A DNA stretch of 64,000 nucleotides from Salinibacterium sp. G-O1 (GTDB taxonomy: Bacteria > Actinomycetota > Actinomycetes > Actinomycetales > Microbacteriaceae). This document shows positions 18,249 to 25,618 of this stretch, one piece after another. The stretch covers positions 744,001 through 808,000 of the forward strand of contig NZ_JASISV010000002.1 of the NCBI RefSeq assembly GCF_030063305.1, written 5' to 3'. Position 1 is the first letter of the stretch, and every line of letters starts with the position of its first letter. Below the pieces are notes generated by a model. It was not told the origin of the DNA. It made no database searches and saw only the letters and a list, made by a program, of their open reading frames with translations. Made by a program: the position numbers and the translations under genes.

Positions 18249-18866
18249 ATGGTGCAGCAGTGGTGGAATGACATTGTCCGTTGGTTCAACTCGGATGGCG
18301 GACAAACCGTCGTGACGAGCGCAATCATCCCGTTCGTCGCGATCGTGGTCGGCGGGGTTGTTGCCGGGCTGATCGCGCGAGGCGCAATAAAGCGACTCCT
18401 TGCCCAGCAGGACCGGGAGCAGAAGGCCGCTGCCGTTGCTACCCTCATTGCCGCGGGTCGTCGTGCAGCCACTTGGAGCACCTTGTCCGCACCGGAGAAG
18501 GATCACGTCGAACACCAGTCGACCGAAGCCGAGGTTCGAGTGCGACTGCTGCCCGTTCTCGGCGCCACGCTGGCCGCGGACTGGGCGGTTCACCAGCTCG
18601 CGACGATGAAGAGGAACTCCACAAACTACAGCTTCCAGGCCGAACAGGACCTCTCCGACTTCCAGGATGGCCTCATTGCCTGGCAGTCCAAGCCTGCGCG
18701 CGCGAAGAAGCTGTTTGCTCAGGATCTCGCAGCGTGGAAGTACGAGACAGCCGCCATTCCCTCCGAAGAGGAGCAGCTTGCCAGCAAGCAGCGCGAATGG
18801 TCTGCGTCGCAGCCTGCATCCACTAACTCGGCAACCGCCGTAATCCCGGAGCCAGCCAGCAAATAG
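18249..18866 (+). CDS. membrane-anchored protein of unknown function
   Basis: A 205-residue protein with one clear membrane segment near residues 22-46 (VTSAIIPFVAIVVGGVVAGL), followed by a long predicted-helical cytoplasmic region and a low-complexity Ser/Ala/Pro tail. The cytoplasmic part (EHQSTEAEVRVRLLPVLGAT, TNYSFQAEQDLSDFQDGLI) recalls uncharacterised Microbacteriaceae proteins. I chose ATG 18249 because of the leaderless promoter box and because upstream in-frame codons overlap the preceding gene. No function can be assigned. Confidence 0.78.
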   Translation: MVQQWWNDIVRWFNSDGGQTVVTSAIIPFVAIVVGGVVAGLIARGAIKRLLAQQDREQKAAAVATLIAAGRRAATWSTLSAPEKDHVEHQSTEAEVRVRLLPVLGATLAADWAVHQLATMKRNSTNYSFQAEQDLSDFQDGLIAWQSKPARAKKLFAQDLAAWKYETAAIPSEEEQLASKQREWSASQPASTNSATAVIPEPASK

Positions 18867-18884
18867 CGCGCTCATGGCCCATCG

Positions 18885-18908
18885 CCCGCCGGAAGCGGCT
18901 CAGGCGGG
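18885..18908 (+). terminator. possible hairpin terminator
   Basis: CCCGCC-12 nt-GGCGGG lies 19 bp after the stop at 18866. There is no U tract, so this is a weak call. Confidence 0.35.
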
Positions 18909-18941
18909 TCACGGAGTGAATTCTCGCGCGAGATTCTGTTT

Positions 18942-19581
18942 ATGACTTTCGAACGCTGGAAAAACCTCACAGAATGGCCGCTGGCTGCGGCTGCGCTCAT
19001 TTTCCTCGGCGCCTACGCCTAGACGGTTATTGCGAACATCTCCGGACCAGCCAGCGCGCCACTCGAGTTTGTGATGGCAGCCGTTTGGGTGATTTTCACC
19101 GTCGACTACGTCGTCAGCCTTGCACTGGCCAAGCCTCGCGGTCGCTGGTTCGTCACCCACCTATACGACCTACTCATTGTTGTTTTGCCCGCGCTTCGGC
19201 CCTGCGCCTACTGCGCCTCGCGACCCTAATCTCGGTCCTGCACAGAACGGCGGCAGTGCGCTACGTGGTCGAGTGACAATTTATGCCGTCTCGGCCTCTG
19301 TACTTCTTGTCCTGGTCGCGGGCCCGGCGGTGCTCGATGCGGAGCAGAATGTGAGCGGCGCGAACATCACAACCTTTGGTGATGCGATCTGGTGGGCTTT
19401 TTCGACGATCACCACAGTGGGGTACGGAGACTATTTTCCCGTCACGCTCGTCGGCCGCCTTGTCGCGGTTGGGCTTATGGTCTCCGGCGTCGCCTTGCTC
19501 GGAACAATCACAGCAACAATCGCAAGCTGGTTCATAGAGCTCGTACGTCAACCGGAAAGAACGCCGGACTCGGACTCCTGA
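18942..19581 (+). pseudogene. voltage-gated potassium channel, disrupted
   Basis: Remnant of a potassium-channel gene with the selectivity filter TTVGYGDYFP near the C-terminus, preceded by membrane segments. The reading frame is broken three times. An in-frame TAG at 19020-19022 sits where Trp (TGG) would fit between ALIFLGAYA and TVIANISG. A one-base loss near 19200 moves the frame from LIVVLPALRP to LRLLRLATLISVL. Another near 19255 moves it to ALRGRVTIYAVSASVLL. The pieces in order still spell a complete channel from an ATG at 18942 to TGA at 19581. With two losses and one nonsense change, a functional product is unlikely. Confidence 0.85.
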
Positions 19582-19621
19582 CCCTCCGATGGGCTCGTGA
19601 ACGACGGTATCGTCACGAATA

Positions 19622-19697
19622 TGGTGCCCTCGGCAGGATTCGAACCTGCGACCAAGAGATTAGAAGGCTCCTGCTCTATCCCCTGAGCTACGAGGGC
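19622..19697 (-). tRNA. tRNA-Arg (anticodon UCU)
   Basis: On the minus strand the acceptor stem GCCCTCG/CGAGGGC, D-stem GCTC/GAGC, anticodon loop CTTCTAA and T-arm GCAGG-TTCGAAT-CCTGC are all present, with CCA encoded. The anticodon stem is closed by a C-U mismatch (positions 31/39). It reads AGA, a rare codon in this high-GC genome. Confidence 0.95.
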
Positions 19698-19735
19698 GGG
19701 AATCGTCCACAACGATACCGCGTGGACGTGGTGCG

Positions 19736-20077
19736 TCAGACCGCTTTGGCCAGGGCGACGAGCACCTGGTTCACGGTGGGTATGCCCTCAGCCCTGAATA
19801 CCTCGGTGCCGTCGTCCGCAACGACCACCACCGTTGGGGTGACTCTGACGCCAGCCTTCTCGGCCTCGGCCGCATCGCGCACCACGTCAAGCTCGGCAAT
19901 TTTTGCAGCAGGAACGAGCGCCGCTACCTCAAGGAGGACACCGCGCGTCACCATGCACGGCTCACAGAAGTTCGAGGAAAAGAAGAGAAGATTCACCGTA
20001 GCTGGAACGTCGCGGAGGTCGCCGGAATTCCTAAGCGTCGTAGCGCTCTTCGACGGCTTCAATGGGATCACTTTCAT
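19736..20077 (-). CDS. small thioredoxin-like protein
   Basis: Thioredoxin-fold protein with the active-site motif FFSSNFCEPCMVTR and the cis-proline region RVTPTVVVV. It may reduce disulfides in the cytoplasm; no signal peptide is seen. The start is uncertain. ATG 20077 overlaps the upstream gene by 47 bp and has GGGA before it (113 residues). GTG 19996 gives a bare 86-residue domain close to the usual length but has no ribosome site. It follows the 91-residue gene in the same direction and is probably translated from the same mRNA. Confidence 0.82.
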   Translation of the reverse strand: MKVIPLKPSKSATTLRNSGDLRDVPATVNLLFFSSNFCEPCMVTRGVLLEVAALVPAAKIAELDVVRDAAEAEKAGVRVTPTVVVVADDGTEVFRAEGIPTVNQVLVALAKAV

Positions 20078-20306
20078 TCTGGTCCCAGGTGTACGTAACC
20101 TGCACCTGCTCGCCAACGTGCTTTGCGACGGGTGAGATGTATTCCAGCTGGGTCTCCTTGCCATCGAAAGCCGCTATCACCGTAATTGCGGTCTCCCACG
20201 TGCCGTCGGTGCTGATGCGAGTATCGGAGCGTCCGTCGTAGGGTCCACCGGTGTAGAACACGACGTATTCGTCGCCGCGGGTAATTTCTGGAGCTGTGTC
20301 GGTCAT
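20031..20306 (-). CDS. conserved protein of unknown function
   Basis: A 91-residue acidic soluble protein: GDEYVVFYTGGPYDGRSDTR near the N-terminus, then beta-rich sequence (ETAITVIAAFDGKETQLEY) and an acidic end (EAVEERYDA). GAGGG lies close to ATG 20306. I know similar short proteins in Microbacteriaceae but no function. It overlaps or abuts the thioredoxin-like gene, suggesting joint expression. Confidence 0.75.
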   Translation of the reverse strand: MTDTAPEITRGDEYVVFYTGGPYDGRSDTRISTDGTWETAITVIAAFDGKETQLEYISPVAKHVGEQVQVTYTWDQNESDPIEAVEERYDA

Positions 20307-20346
20307 CCCTCAGTCTTATCAGACCACGCTCCCGATTCGCTCCGAA

Positions 20347-21570
20347 CTAGTACGCAACGCTCCGAACGACCACGACTGTGACGTCGTCGGGCTGGGAGCC
20401 ACCGGTCAGCGCCACGAGGTTGTCCACGACCTCCTGGGATGTGCGCGACCTGCGCACGATGCCCTCAACCTCGGTGAGCGCATCGAGAGAGCCGTCGAAG
20501 AGGTCGAGCACGCCGTCACTCAGCAGGATCAGGGTGTCGCCGACATTGAGCTTGACGGAGTGTTCGCTCCACTGCGCCTCAGAATCGACGCCGAGCGGAA
20601 AGTCGTTGGTGGAAAGCCGCTCTGCGGTGCCGTCGCGACGCACAATCACCGAAAGACCGTGGCCGGCATCGACATAGGTAACAACGCCGGTATCCATGTC
20701 GAGGCGAGAATGGAAAAGCGTGACGAACACACCCGACTCGTCCAAATCGGAGTCGAGGATTACTGCGGCACTCTCGACCGATGTAGCGAGTCCTTCATGG
20801 CGCGAACCGGCCCGGAGAACCGCTCTGACCGTGGCAGCGATGATCGCGGCACCGATCCCCTTGCCCATGACGTCGCCGAGCGTGAATACGGCCCCCTCCC
20901 CGACGGGATACCAGTCGAAGAAGTCACCACCGACGGCCTGTGCCGGACGACAATCGCCGGCAACGTCGAAGCCGGGCAGGCTCAACAGTCGTTTAGGAAG
21001 GAGACCGCGCTGCACCTGGGCTGCACGATCGAGCTCGCGGCTGGCATTGAGCTCACCCTGAATCCACCTGGCCACATCTGCGAGGAGCGATTTCTCAGTC
21101 TCGAGAAAAACCCTGGGTCGAGTGTCGAAAAGTCCGACAGCGCCCACTCGTTCCCCGCCAGGACCCATCAGGGCGTGACCCGCCCAGAAGCGTAAGTGTG
21201 GCTCACCCCAGACGTATGGGTGACCATCGAAACGGGGATCCGCCTGGGTATCGCGCACAGTGACGGTTCCTGCGCCGCTAGCGTCGATGATCTCCATGAA
21301 GGAATCCTTGCGCGCGACCTCGGTGCGAACGACGCCCGAACTGGCCTTCACCCATTCGCGTTCCCCCTCGAGGATCGAAATCGCAGCTGAGCGCACGCCG
21401 AAAAATTGCTGCATCAAGCGAGAAACGATATCGAGGCGACTCGTCAGCGGATCGTCGTCAACGACTACGACCGTGTCCATTTCCTCTGCGCGCTTCCGCG
21501 ATACCTCGTCGATAACTTCCAGAATCGACGGTCTGCCCGACCGCCCAGCGGTCTCTCGCCCGTAGATCAT
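20347..21570 (-). CDS. GAF-PP2C (SpoIIE/RsbU-type) protein phosphatase
   Basis: A 407-residue cytoplasmic phosphatase. A GAF-type sensor domain spans about residues 25-180 (RLMQQFFGVRSAAISILEGE, PHLRFWAGHALMGPGGERVG) and a PP2C-like domain about 195-405 with metal-binding motifs AVGGDFFDWYPV, LGDVMGKGIGAA and PDDVTVVVV. Enzymes of this class dephosphorylate a STAS anti-anti-sigma protein and so switch on the partner. It overlaps the RsbW-like gene by 4 bp (ATGA) and ends the operon glycosyltransferase-STAS-kinase-phosphatase. The GAF domain implies an input signal, unknown here. Confidence 0.92.
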   Translation of the reverse strand: MIYGRETAGRSGRPSILEVIDEVSRKRAEEMDTVVVVDDDPLTSRLDIVSRLMQQFFGVRSAAISILEGEREWVKASSGVVRTEVARKDSFMEIIDASGAGTVTVRDTQADPRFDGHPYVWGEPHLRFWAGHALMGPGGERVGAVGLFDTRPRVFLETEKSLLADVARWIQGELNASRELDRAAQVQRGLLPKRLLSLPGFDVAGDCRPAQAVGGDFFDWYPVGEGAVFTLGDVMGKGIGAAIIAATVRAVLRAGSRHEGLATSVESAAVILDSDLDESGVFVTLFHSRLDMDTGVVTYVDAGHGLSVIVRRDGTAERLSTNDFPLGVDSEAQWSEHSVKLNVGDTLILLSDGVLDLFDGSLDALTEVEGIVRRSRTSQEVVDNLVALTGGSQPDDVTVVVVRSVAY

Positions 21571-22010
21571 GAACGTAGATTCCTCGAGATTTTCCAGCGA
21601 TTAACCAGACCCACCCTGTCGTAATGGAACTCGTCGACCAACGCCCGGATGATCGGAAGACCTCTGCCGGACTCGCAGAGACCGTCCGGCATCTCGGTGT
21701 TATCGAGGTCGAGGTCTCCGCCCGGCTGCCCGGAGTCACGGAGTTCGGCGTCAATGCGGTCGGGGGCGATCGTCACGGTAAGGCTGCAGGAGATTCCGAG
21801 GCCTGCATCGGCGTGAGCTATGACATTCGCCGCAAGTTCGACCAGGGCCGTTTCGAAGCTGAAACGGTCAATCATCTCGACGTTCGGCGCAGTGGCCCAG
21901 ACATCCTGCATCAGGTCCTGAACGGTGTTTATGTCGTCGGGCGGCGACGACAAATCCATGCGATGCGTGGTGACCTCAACCACGGGGAAAGGCTGCGTCA
22001 ATGTCGGCAT
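21567..22010 (-). CDS. RsbW-like anti-sigma/serine kinase (HATPase)
   Basis: A GHKL ATPase of the RsbW/SpoIIAB class. The N box reads ALVELAANVIAHA, followed by DAELRDSGQPGGD and GRGLPIIRALVDEF. Such kinases phosphorylate the STAS partner on Ser and hold a target protein when the STAS protein is phosphorylated. The start is ambiguous: ATG 22010 is used here, GTG 22025 and ATG 21959 are possible, and the first two overlap the STAS gene end. It sits between the STAS and phosphatase genes with tight overlaps. No sigma factor gene is nearby, so its target is open. Confidence 0.9.
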   Translation of the reverse strand: MPTLTQPFPVVEVTTHRMDLSSPPDDINTVQDLMQDVWATAPNVEMIDRFSFETALVELAANVIAHADAGLGISCSLTVTIAPDRIDAELRDSGQPGGDLDLDNTEMPDGLCESGRGLPIIRALVDEFHYDRVGLVNRWKISRNLRS

Positions 22011-22311
22011 ATTCGGCGAGAACACGATCCATGTTGGTGAGCTTCAGCACGAGCTGAACCTGCTCAGTCGGTGCCACCAGCCGCAGGTCTCCACCTGACT
22101 GGCGTGCAGTCTTCAGCCCAGAAATGAGAGCGCCGAGCCCCGACGAGTCGAGGAACGTCACTGAACTCAGGTCGACGGCTACCCGCGTGCTTCCGTCAGC
22201 TACCGCCGCCGCGACAACCTCGCGGAAACGCATCGCCGTCACCATGTTCAATCGGCCCGCGACGCTGAGAACGGCGACGCCGTCCCCGTGATCCGAGAGG
22301 GTGTATTCCAT
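21976..22311 (-). CDS. STAS-domain anti-anti-sigma factor (RsbV/SpoIIAA-like)
   Basis: A 111-residue single STAS domain. The conserved phosphorylation loop is VTFLDSSGLGALISGL; the Ser of DSSG is the expected target of the RsbW-like kinase and of the PP2C phosphatase. ATG 22311 overlaps the stop of the glycosyltransferase gene (TAATG), so translation is coupled to the enzyme. Unphosphorylated STAS proteins usually bind the kinase and free its other client. Here the client may be the glycosyltransferase or an unlinked sigma factor; this cannot be settled from the sequence. Confidence 0.93.
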   Translation of the reverse strand: MEYTLSDHGDGVAVLSVAGRLNMVTAMRFREVVAAAVADGSTRVAVDLSSVTFLDSSGLGALISGLKTARQSGGDLRLVAPTEQVQLVLKLTNMDRVLAEYADIDAAFPRG

Positions 22312-24302
22312 TAGTTGCCTTCCTTGCCCGCAAAGCCGCGATAGCGAACCGCCGGGATGATCACGCTGAGAATGACGATGTCGTAGACCACCCACGCGAG
22401 ATTGACAATAGTGCCGACAGGCTCACCATCCCCGGTGATCAACCGCGTGATTCCGATAATCGAGGCGATGATGAGGACAACTCCGACTATCAGCTGGTAA
22501 CGCACGAGACGCCACTGGCTCCCCGTCTCGTTCTTGGTCTTAGAGGTGACCACGAATCCGAGCGGGCGCCCGAAGAAAACGTTCGCAGCGGCCGTCGTCG
22601 TCGCCGCGATCCAGATCGGGAATAGGGCGAGGCTGTACTGCTGGCCCCTCCACGTCGACATGCCTCGACTTGAGAACAAGAAGAGCATCTGGTTGATGAC
22701 GAGGAACGGGATGAAATGGTAGAAGAAATCTTCAGCCATCGTCGTCACGGGCAACACTCCGAATACGAGGAAGATCACGGGAGCGGCGAAGTAGATGATT
22801 GCCGCGTAGCCGGTGAGATACGTCCACATCGTGCTGAAGTACATGAGCCGCTGCGCGATTGAGAGGCCCTTCTGCACGAGCGGGTTCTCGCGAATGAGCA
22901 CCTGCATCGTGCCCTGCGCCCAGCGCAGACGCTGGGTGAGCGACGTACCGAGGTCTTCGGGCGCGAGCCCCCACACGAGAGTCTCGTGGTGGTAAATGCT
23001 TTTCCAACCGAGGCCGTGGAGACGCATCGAGGTGGCCATGTCTTCGGTCACCGAGATCGTCGCCAGGGGCATGAGGGGCTGCGCCTCGTCGTCGCGGTCG
23101 ACATCGATCGACCGGATGAGTGCCTGAATCGACTCGAGTGCACCGAGGGGGGTGAGATCACGCGATGCCAGCGACTGAACCGCGGCGTCGATGTCGCTAA
23201 ACGCTCCCCAGTCCCCGTCGTCGTCACCCTGCAATTCGCGAATGGCGTCGAGGTCCCGCGCGAGCTCGTCAAGGTCGTACGAAACGACGCTGCGGGACGC
23301 GATGTCGACGCGTCGTTGCAGGTTGTAGGTGACAGTTCCGATCGGCGCGCGCCCGGCGATCGCCGTTCGCGCTTCCGCGACCGCGGACGCCACTCCGGCG
23401 AGAGCCTGCTGCGTGGCCGGATGTGCGGCATCCGCCGACCGCCTGGCTTTGCGGATGACGCGATCCGCACCCCTGAGTGCCACGGAGACCGAATGCTCGA
23501 GCTCGGTCACATAGCGTGTCACGCCGAGCATCATGAGTGCCTCACGGCGAAGCAGGGCATTTGACCCGCAGAAAAAGGCGGCGTTCCAGCCGTCCTTGCC
23601 CTGCTGCAGCGGCCCGTAGAAGAGCGGCGCGTGGCTGCCGAGCGGGTCATGTGCCGGCACATTCCAAAATTCCTGAGGAGTCTGCACGAGCGCAACTTGC
23701 TCGTCATTGAAGTGGCCGAGTGTGCGGTCGAGGATGTGCTTGCTAGGCACCTGGTCGGCGTCGAGGATGAGCATGAACTCCCCTCCCGTGGCCATGAGCG
23801 CGTTGTTGAGATTGCCCGCCTTGGCGTGCCTGGGGCGATTGCGCCACGATTCACCACGGGTGATGTAGCCGACACCGATCTCGTCAGCCACCGCCCGCAT
23901 CTCATCGCGCGCCCCGTCGTCCAGAATCCAGGTCAAGTGGGGGTACGTGATATCGCGCGCCGCGATTGCGGTGCCCCTGACGAGCTCGATGTCCTCGTTG
24001 TATGTCGTAATGAACACGTCGACGGTCAGGCCGGCTGGTGCTTCTGGCGATTGCGGGCGCGTGCGCGCACGCCACATGGTCAGGCCGAAGAGAGAGACAT
24101 CTATCAGGCTGTAGGTCTCGGCGGCGACCAGGGGAATCGCGATCCACCACGCGTCAAAGTTCAGCGAGAACGTCCAACGCCACAGGATGTAGTTGAGCCC
24201 CGCAGCGATCGTCAGGACCACGAGAATGCGCAGCATGAGCAATCTGCCCGAGCGCTCAAGCACGCCCGAGCGCACAGCACGTACGCTGTCGATGATCGCC
24301 AC
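22311..24302 (-). CDS. membrane glycosyltransferase, BcsA/cellulose-synthase type, with internal insertion
   Basis: A 663-residue processive family-2 glycosyltransferase. Two membrane segments (about 22-44 and 52-75) precede the catalytic domain, with about five more after it. Catalytic motifs are LDDG (128-129), DAD (181-183), VTED (421) and QRLRW (457-461), the D,D,D,QxxRW set of cellulose and hyaluronan synthases. About 150 residues (roughly 262-412), Ala/Arg/Asp-rich and mostly predicted helical, are inserted between FFCGSNALLRR and the TED motif, normally close together. The chain ends after the last membrane segment, so no PilZ c-di-GMP domain is present. GGGGGGA precedes GTG 24302. It probably exports a beta-linked polysaccharide; the sugar is unknown. 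Confidence 0.93.
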   Translation of the reverse strand: MAIIDSVRAVRSGVLERSGRLLMLRILVVLTIAAGLNYILWRWTFSLNFDAWWIAIPLVAAETYSLIDVSLFGLTMWRARTRPQSPEAPAGLTVDVFITTYNEDIELVRGTAIAARDITYPHLTWILDDGARDEMRAVADEIGVGYITRGESWRNRPRHAKAGNLNNALMATGGEFMLILDADQVPSKHILDRTLGHFNDEQVALVQTPQEFWNVPAHDPLGSHAPLFYGPLQQGKDGWNAAFFCGSNALLRREALMMLGVTRYVTELEHSVSVALRGADRVIRKARRSADAAHPATQQALAGVASAVAEARTAIAGRAPIGTVTYNLQRRVDIASRSVVSYDLDELARDLDAIRELQGDDDGDWGAFSDIDAAVQSLASRDLTPLGALESIQALIRSIDVDRDDEAQPLMPLATISVTEDMATSMRLHGLGWKSIYHHETLVWGLAPEDLGTSLTQRLRWAQGTMQVLIRENPLVQKGLSIAQRLMYFSTMWTYLTGYAAIIYFAAPVIFLVFGVLPVTTMAEDFFYHFIPFLVINQMLFLFSSRGMSTWRGQQYSLALFPIWIAATTTAAANVFFGRPLGFVVTSKTKNETGSQWRLVRYQLIVGVVLIIASIIGITRLITGDGEPVGTIVNLAWVVYDIVILSVIIPAVRYRGFAGKEGN

Positions 24303-24340
24303 GAATGTCCCCCCGAAGTATTTCCGGCCCCCGCCGGAAT

Positions 24341-24368
24341 TGCGTAACGTATTCGCTTTTATTACGCA
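24341..24368. promoter_or_regulatory. inverted repeat upstream of the glycosyltransferase operon
   Basis: TGCGTAA-14 nt-TTACGCA is a perfect 7-bp inverted repeat 39-66 bp before GTG 24302, in AT-rich sequence unlike the surroundings. It suits a dimeric regulator site or a 5'-leader hairpin of the polysaccharide operon. Confidence 0.45.
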
Positions 24369-24490
24369 CTTGACACTCTACCGGCCCTCGTGCACAGGTC
24401 GTTCCACCCCTTTCGGGGCGTTGCGCAGCACAGTTTCTGACCCTCGAGACTGCACCAACGGTGGCAGGCGAGCGCGTCGACGCCCAGAGG

Positions 24491-24496
24491 TAGGCT
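24491..24496 (+). promoter_or_regulatory. -10 box of orn (leaderless)
   Basis: TAGGCT ends exactly 6 nt before ATG 24503 and there is no ribosome site between them. Confidence 0.6.
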
Positions 24497-24502
24497 TGCC
24501 CC

Positions 24503-25123
24503 ATGGCTTCCAACGCTGACCTTTTGGTCTGGATCGACTGCGAAATGACCGGGCTCGACATCACCGTCGACGAACTGGTGGAGGTAGCAGTGGTGATCAC
24601 TAATTACGATCTCGTGCCGCTCGACCCTGGATTCTCCATTGTCATCAAGCCCGACCAGACGGCGCTCGACAACATGGGCGAGTTTGTTCGCAACATGCAC
24701 ACCGAGAGCGGGCTTATCAACGAGATCGGCCAAGGAGTTTCCCTCGCAGATGCCGAGTATGCCGTGAACGAATACATCCTGAAGTTCGTTCCGCTGCCGA
24801 GCAGTGCTCCGCTTGCGGGAAACACGATTGGCACCGACCGCGCCTTCCTCGCCAAATACATGCCGCGCGTCGACAGCCACCTGCACTATCGAAGCGTCGA
24901 CGTCTCGTCGATCAAGGAGTTGTCTCGTCGCTGGTTCCCCCGCGTGTACTTCAACGCTCCCTCCAAAGACGGCGGGCACCGGGCGCTTGCCGACATCCGT
25001 GAGTCGATCCGGGAACTCGACTACTACCGCAAGGCCGTTTTTGTGCAGGAGCCCGGGCCAACTACTGACCAGGTGCAGGCAATCTCGGCTGAGGTCGTGC
25101 AGGAATTCGCTCAGCGTCTCTAG
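24503..25123 (+). CDS. orn: oligoribonuclease
   Basis: A 206-residue DEDDh 3'-5' exoribonuclease that degrades dinucleotides (including pGpG) to mononucleotides and is needed for RNA turnover. Catalytic motifs are [11 protein letters not shown] (DxE), [15 protein letters not shown] and [11 protein letters not shown] (HxxxxD). Length is slightly above the usual 180 because of a short C-terminal tail. It appears to be transcribed alone from a leaderless promoter, upstream of tRNA-His. Confidence 0.96.
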   Translation: MASNADLLVWIDCEMTGLDITVDELVEVAVVITNYDLVPLDPGFSIVIKPDQTALDNMGEFVRNMHTESGLINEIGQGVSLADAEYAVNEYILKFVPLPSSAPLAGNTIGTDRAFLAKYMPRVDSHLHYRSVDVSSIKELSRRWFPRVYFNAPSKDGGHRALADIRESIRELDYYRKAVFVQEPGPTTDQVQAISAEVVQEFAQRL

Positions 25124-25139
25124 CCGGTTTTTTGATTTG

Positions 25140-25164
25140 CCTGACAGGCCTTAGACTTGTCAGG
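25140..25164 (+). promoter_or_regulatory. inverted repeat around the tRNA-His promoter
   Basis: CCTGACA-11 nt-TGTCAGG is perfect over 7 bp. Its loop contains TAGACT (25152-25157), a good -10 box about 40 bp before tRNA-His. A repressor or a DNA-structure effect on this promoter is possible; it might also end orn transcripts. Confidence 0.4.
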
Positions 25165-25197
25165 TTGCTCGGCACGAATAGTGCAGGGCATTGCATG

Positions 25198-25273
25198 GTG
25201 GGCGTAGCTCAGTTGGCAGAGCGCTGGCTTGTGGAGCCGGATGTCGCGGGTTCGAGCCCCGTCGTTCACCCCA
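25198..25273 (+). tRNA. tRNA-His (anticodon GUG)
   Basis: Acceptor stem GTGGGCG/CGTTCAC, D-stem GCTC/GAGC, anticodon GTG, T-arm GCGGG-TTCGAGC-CCCGT, discriminator C and encoded CCA. A genomic G at 25197 can supply the extra 5' G(-1) that pairs with the discriminator C and marks tRNA-His. Confidence 0.96.
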
Positions 25274-25275
25274 TC

Positions 25276-25313
25276 GGAAACGGTCTGACCCAGGTCAGGC
25301 CGTTTCTTTTTTC
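25276..25313 (+). terminator. rho-independent terminator after tRNA-His
   Basis: A long imperfect stem (GAAACGG.CTGACC with GGTCAG..CCGTTTC) is followed by a run of T with one C interruption, directly after the tRNA. This is the clearest intrinsic terminator in the window. Confidence 0.85.
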
Positions 25314-25327
25314 TCCGGGAGGTTTGG

Positions 25328-25618
25328 ATGTCGATTCCCACCCTCGAGCGTGAGACCGACCTCGATGCGGCACAGCAGCCCGACACACCCTGGGTCACGA
25401 TTGTGTGGAACGATCCGGTCAACCTGCAGACCTACGTCTCCTACGTGTTCCGCACCTACTTTGGCCACCCTCGCGCCGAGGCGGAACGGCTGATGCTGCT
25501 CGTCCACAACGAGGGCAGGGCGGTTGTTGCCTCAGGAGGCAGAGAAGAGATGGAGCGCCACGTCGAGGCCATGCACGACTTCGGTTTGTGGGCAACGCTG
25601 ACGCGGGATGGCTCGTGA
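25328..25618 (+). CDS. clpS: ClpS, adaptor for the ClpAP/ClpCP protease
   Basis: A 96-residue N-end-rule adaptor that delivers proteins with destabilising N-termini to the Clp unfoldase. Conserved sequence includes VTIVWNDPVNLQTYVSYVF, MLLVHNEGRAVVASGGREEMERHVEAMHDFGLWATL, the substrate-pocket and ClpA/C-contact regions. GGGAGG lies ahead of ATG 25328. Its stop overlaps the next gene (GTGA), giving a ClpS-DUF2017-metallopeptidase operon, an arrangement common in Actinobacteria. Confidence 0.96.
   Translation: MSIPTLERETDLDAAQQPDTPWVTIVWNDPVNLQTYVSYVFRTYFGHPRAEAERLMLLVHNEGRAVVASGGREEMERHVEAMHDFGLWATLTRDGS

Noticed and set aside
19120-19581. Intact short ion-channel gene
   Set aside because: Membrane segments encoded upstream in two other frames match the missing N-terminal part, so this is the tail of a broken gene.
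20347-22311. Classic general-stress sigma operon (sigB type)
   Set aside because: No sigma factor gene is present on either side; the first gene is a glycosyltransferase.
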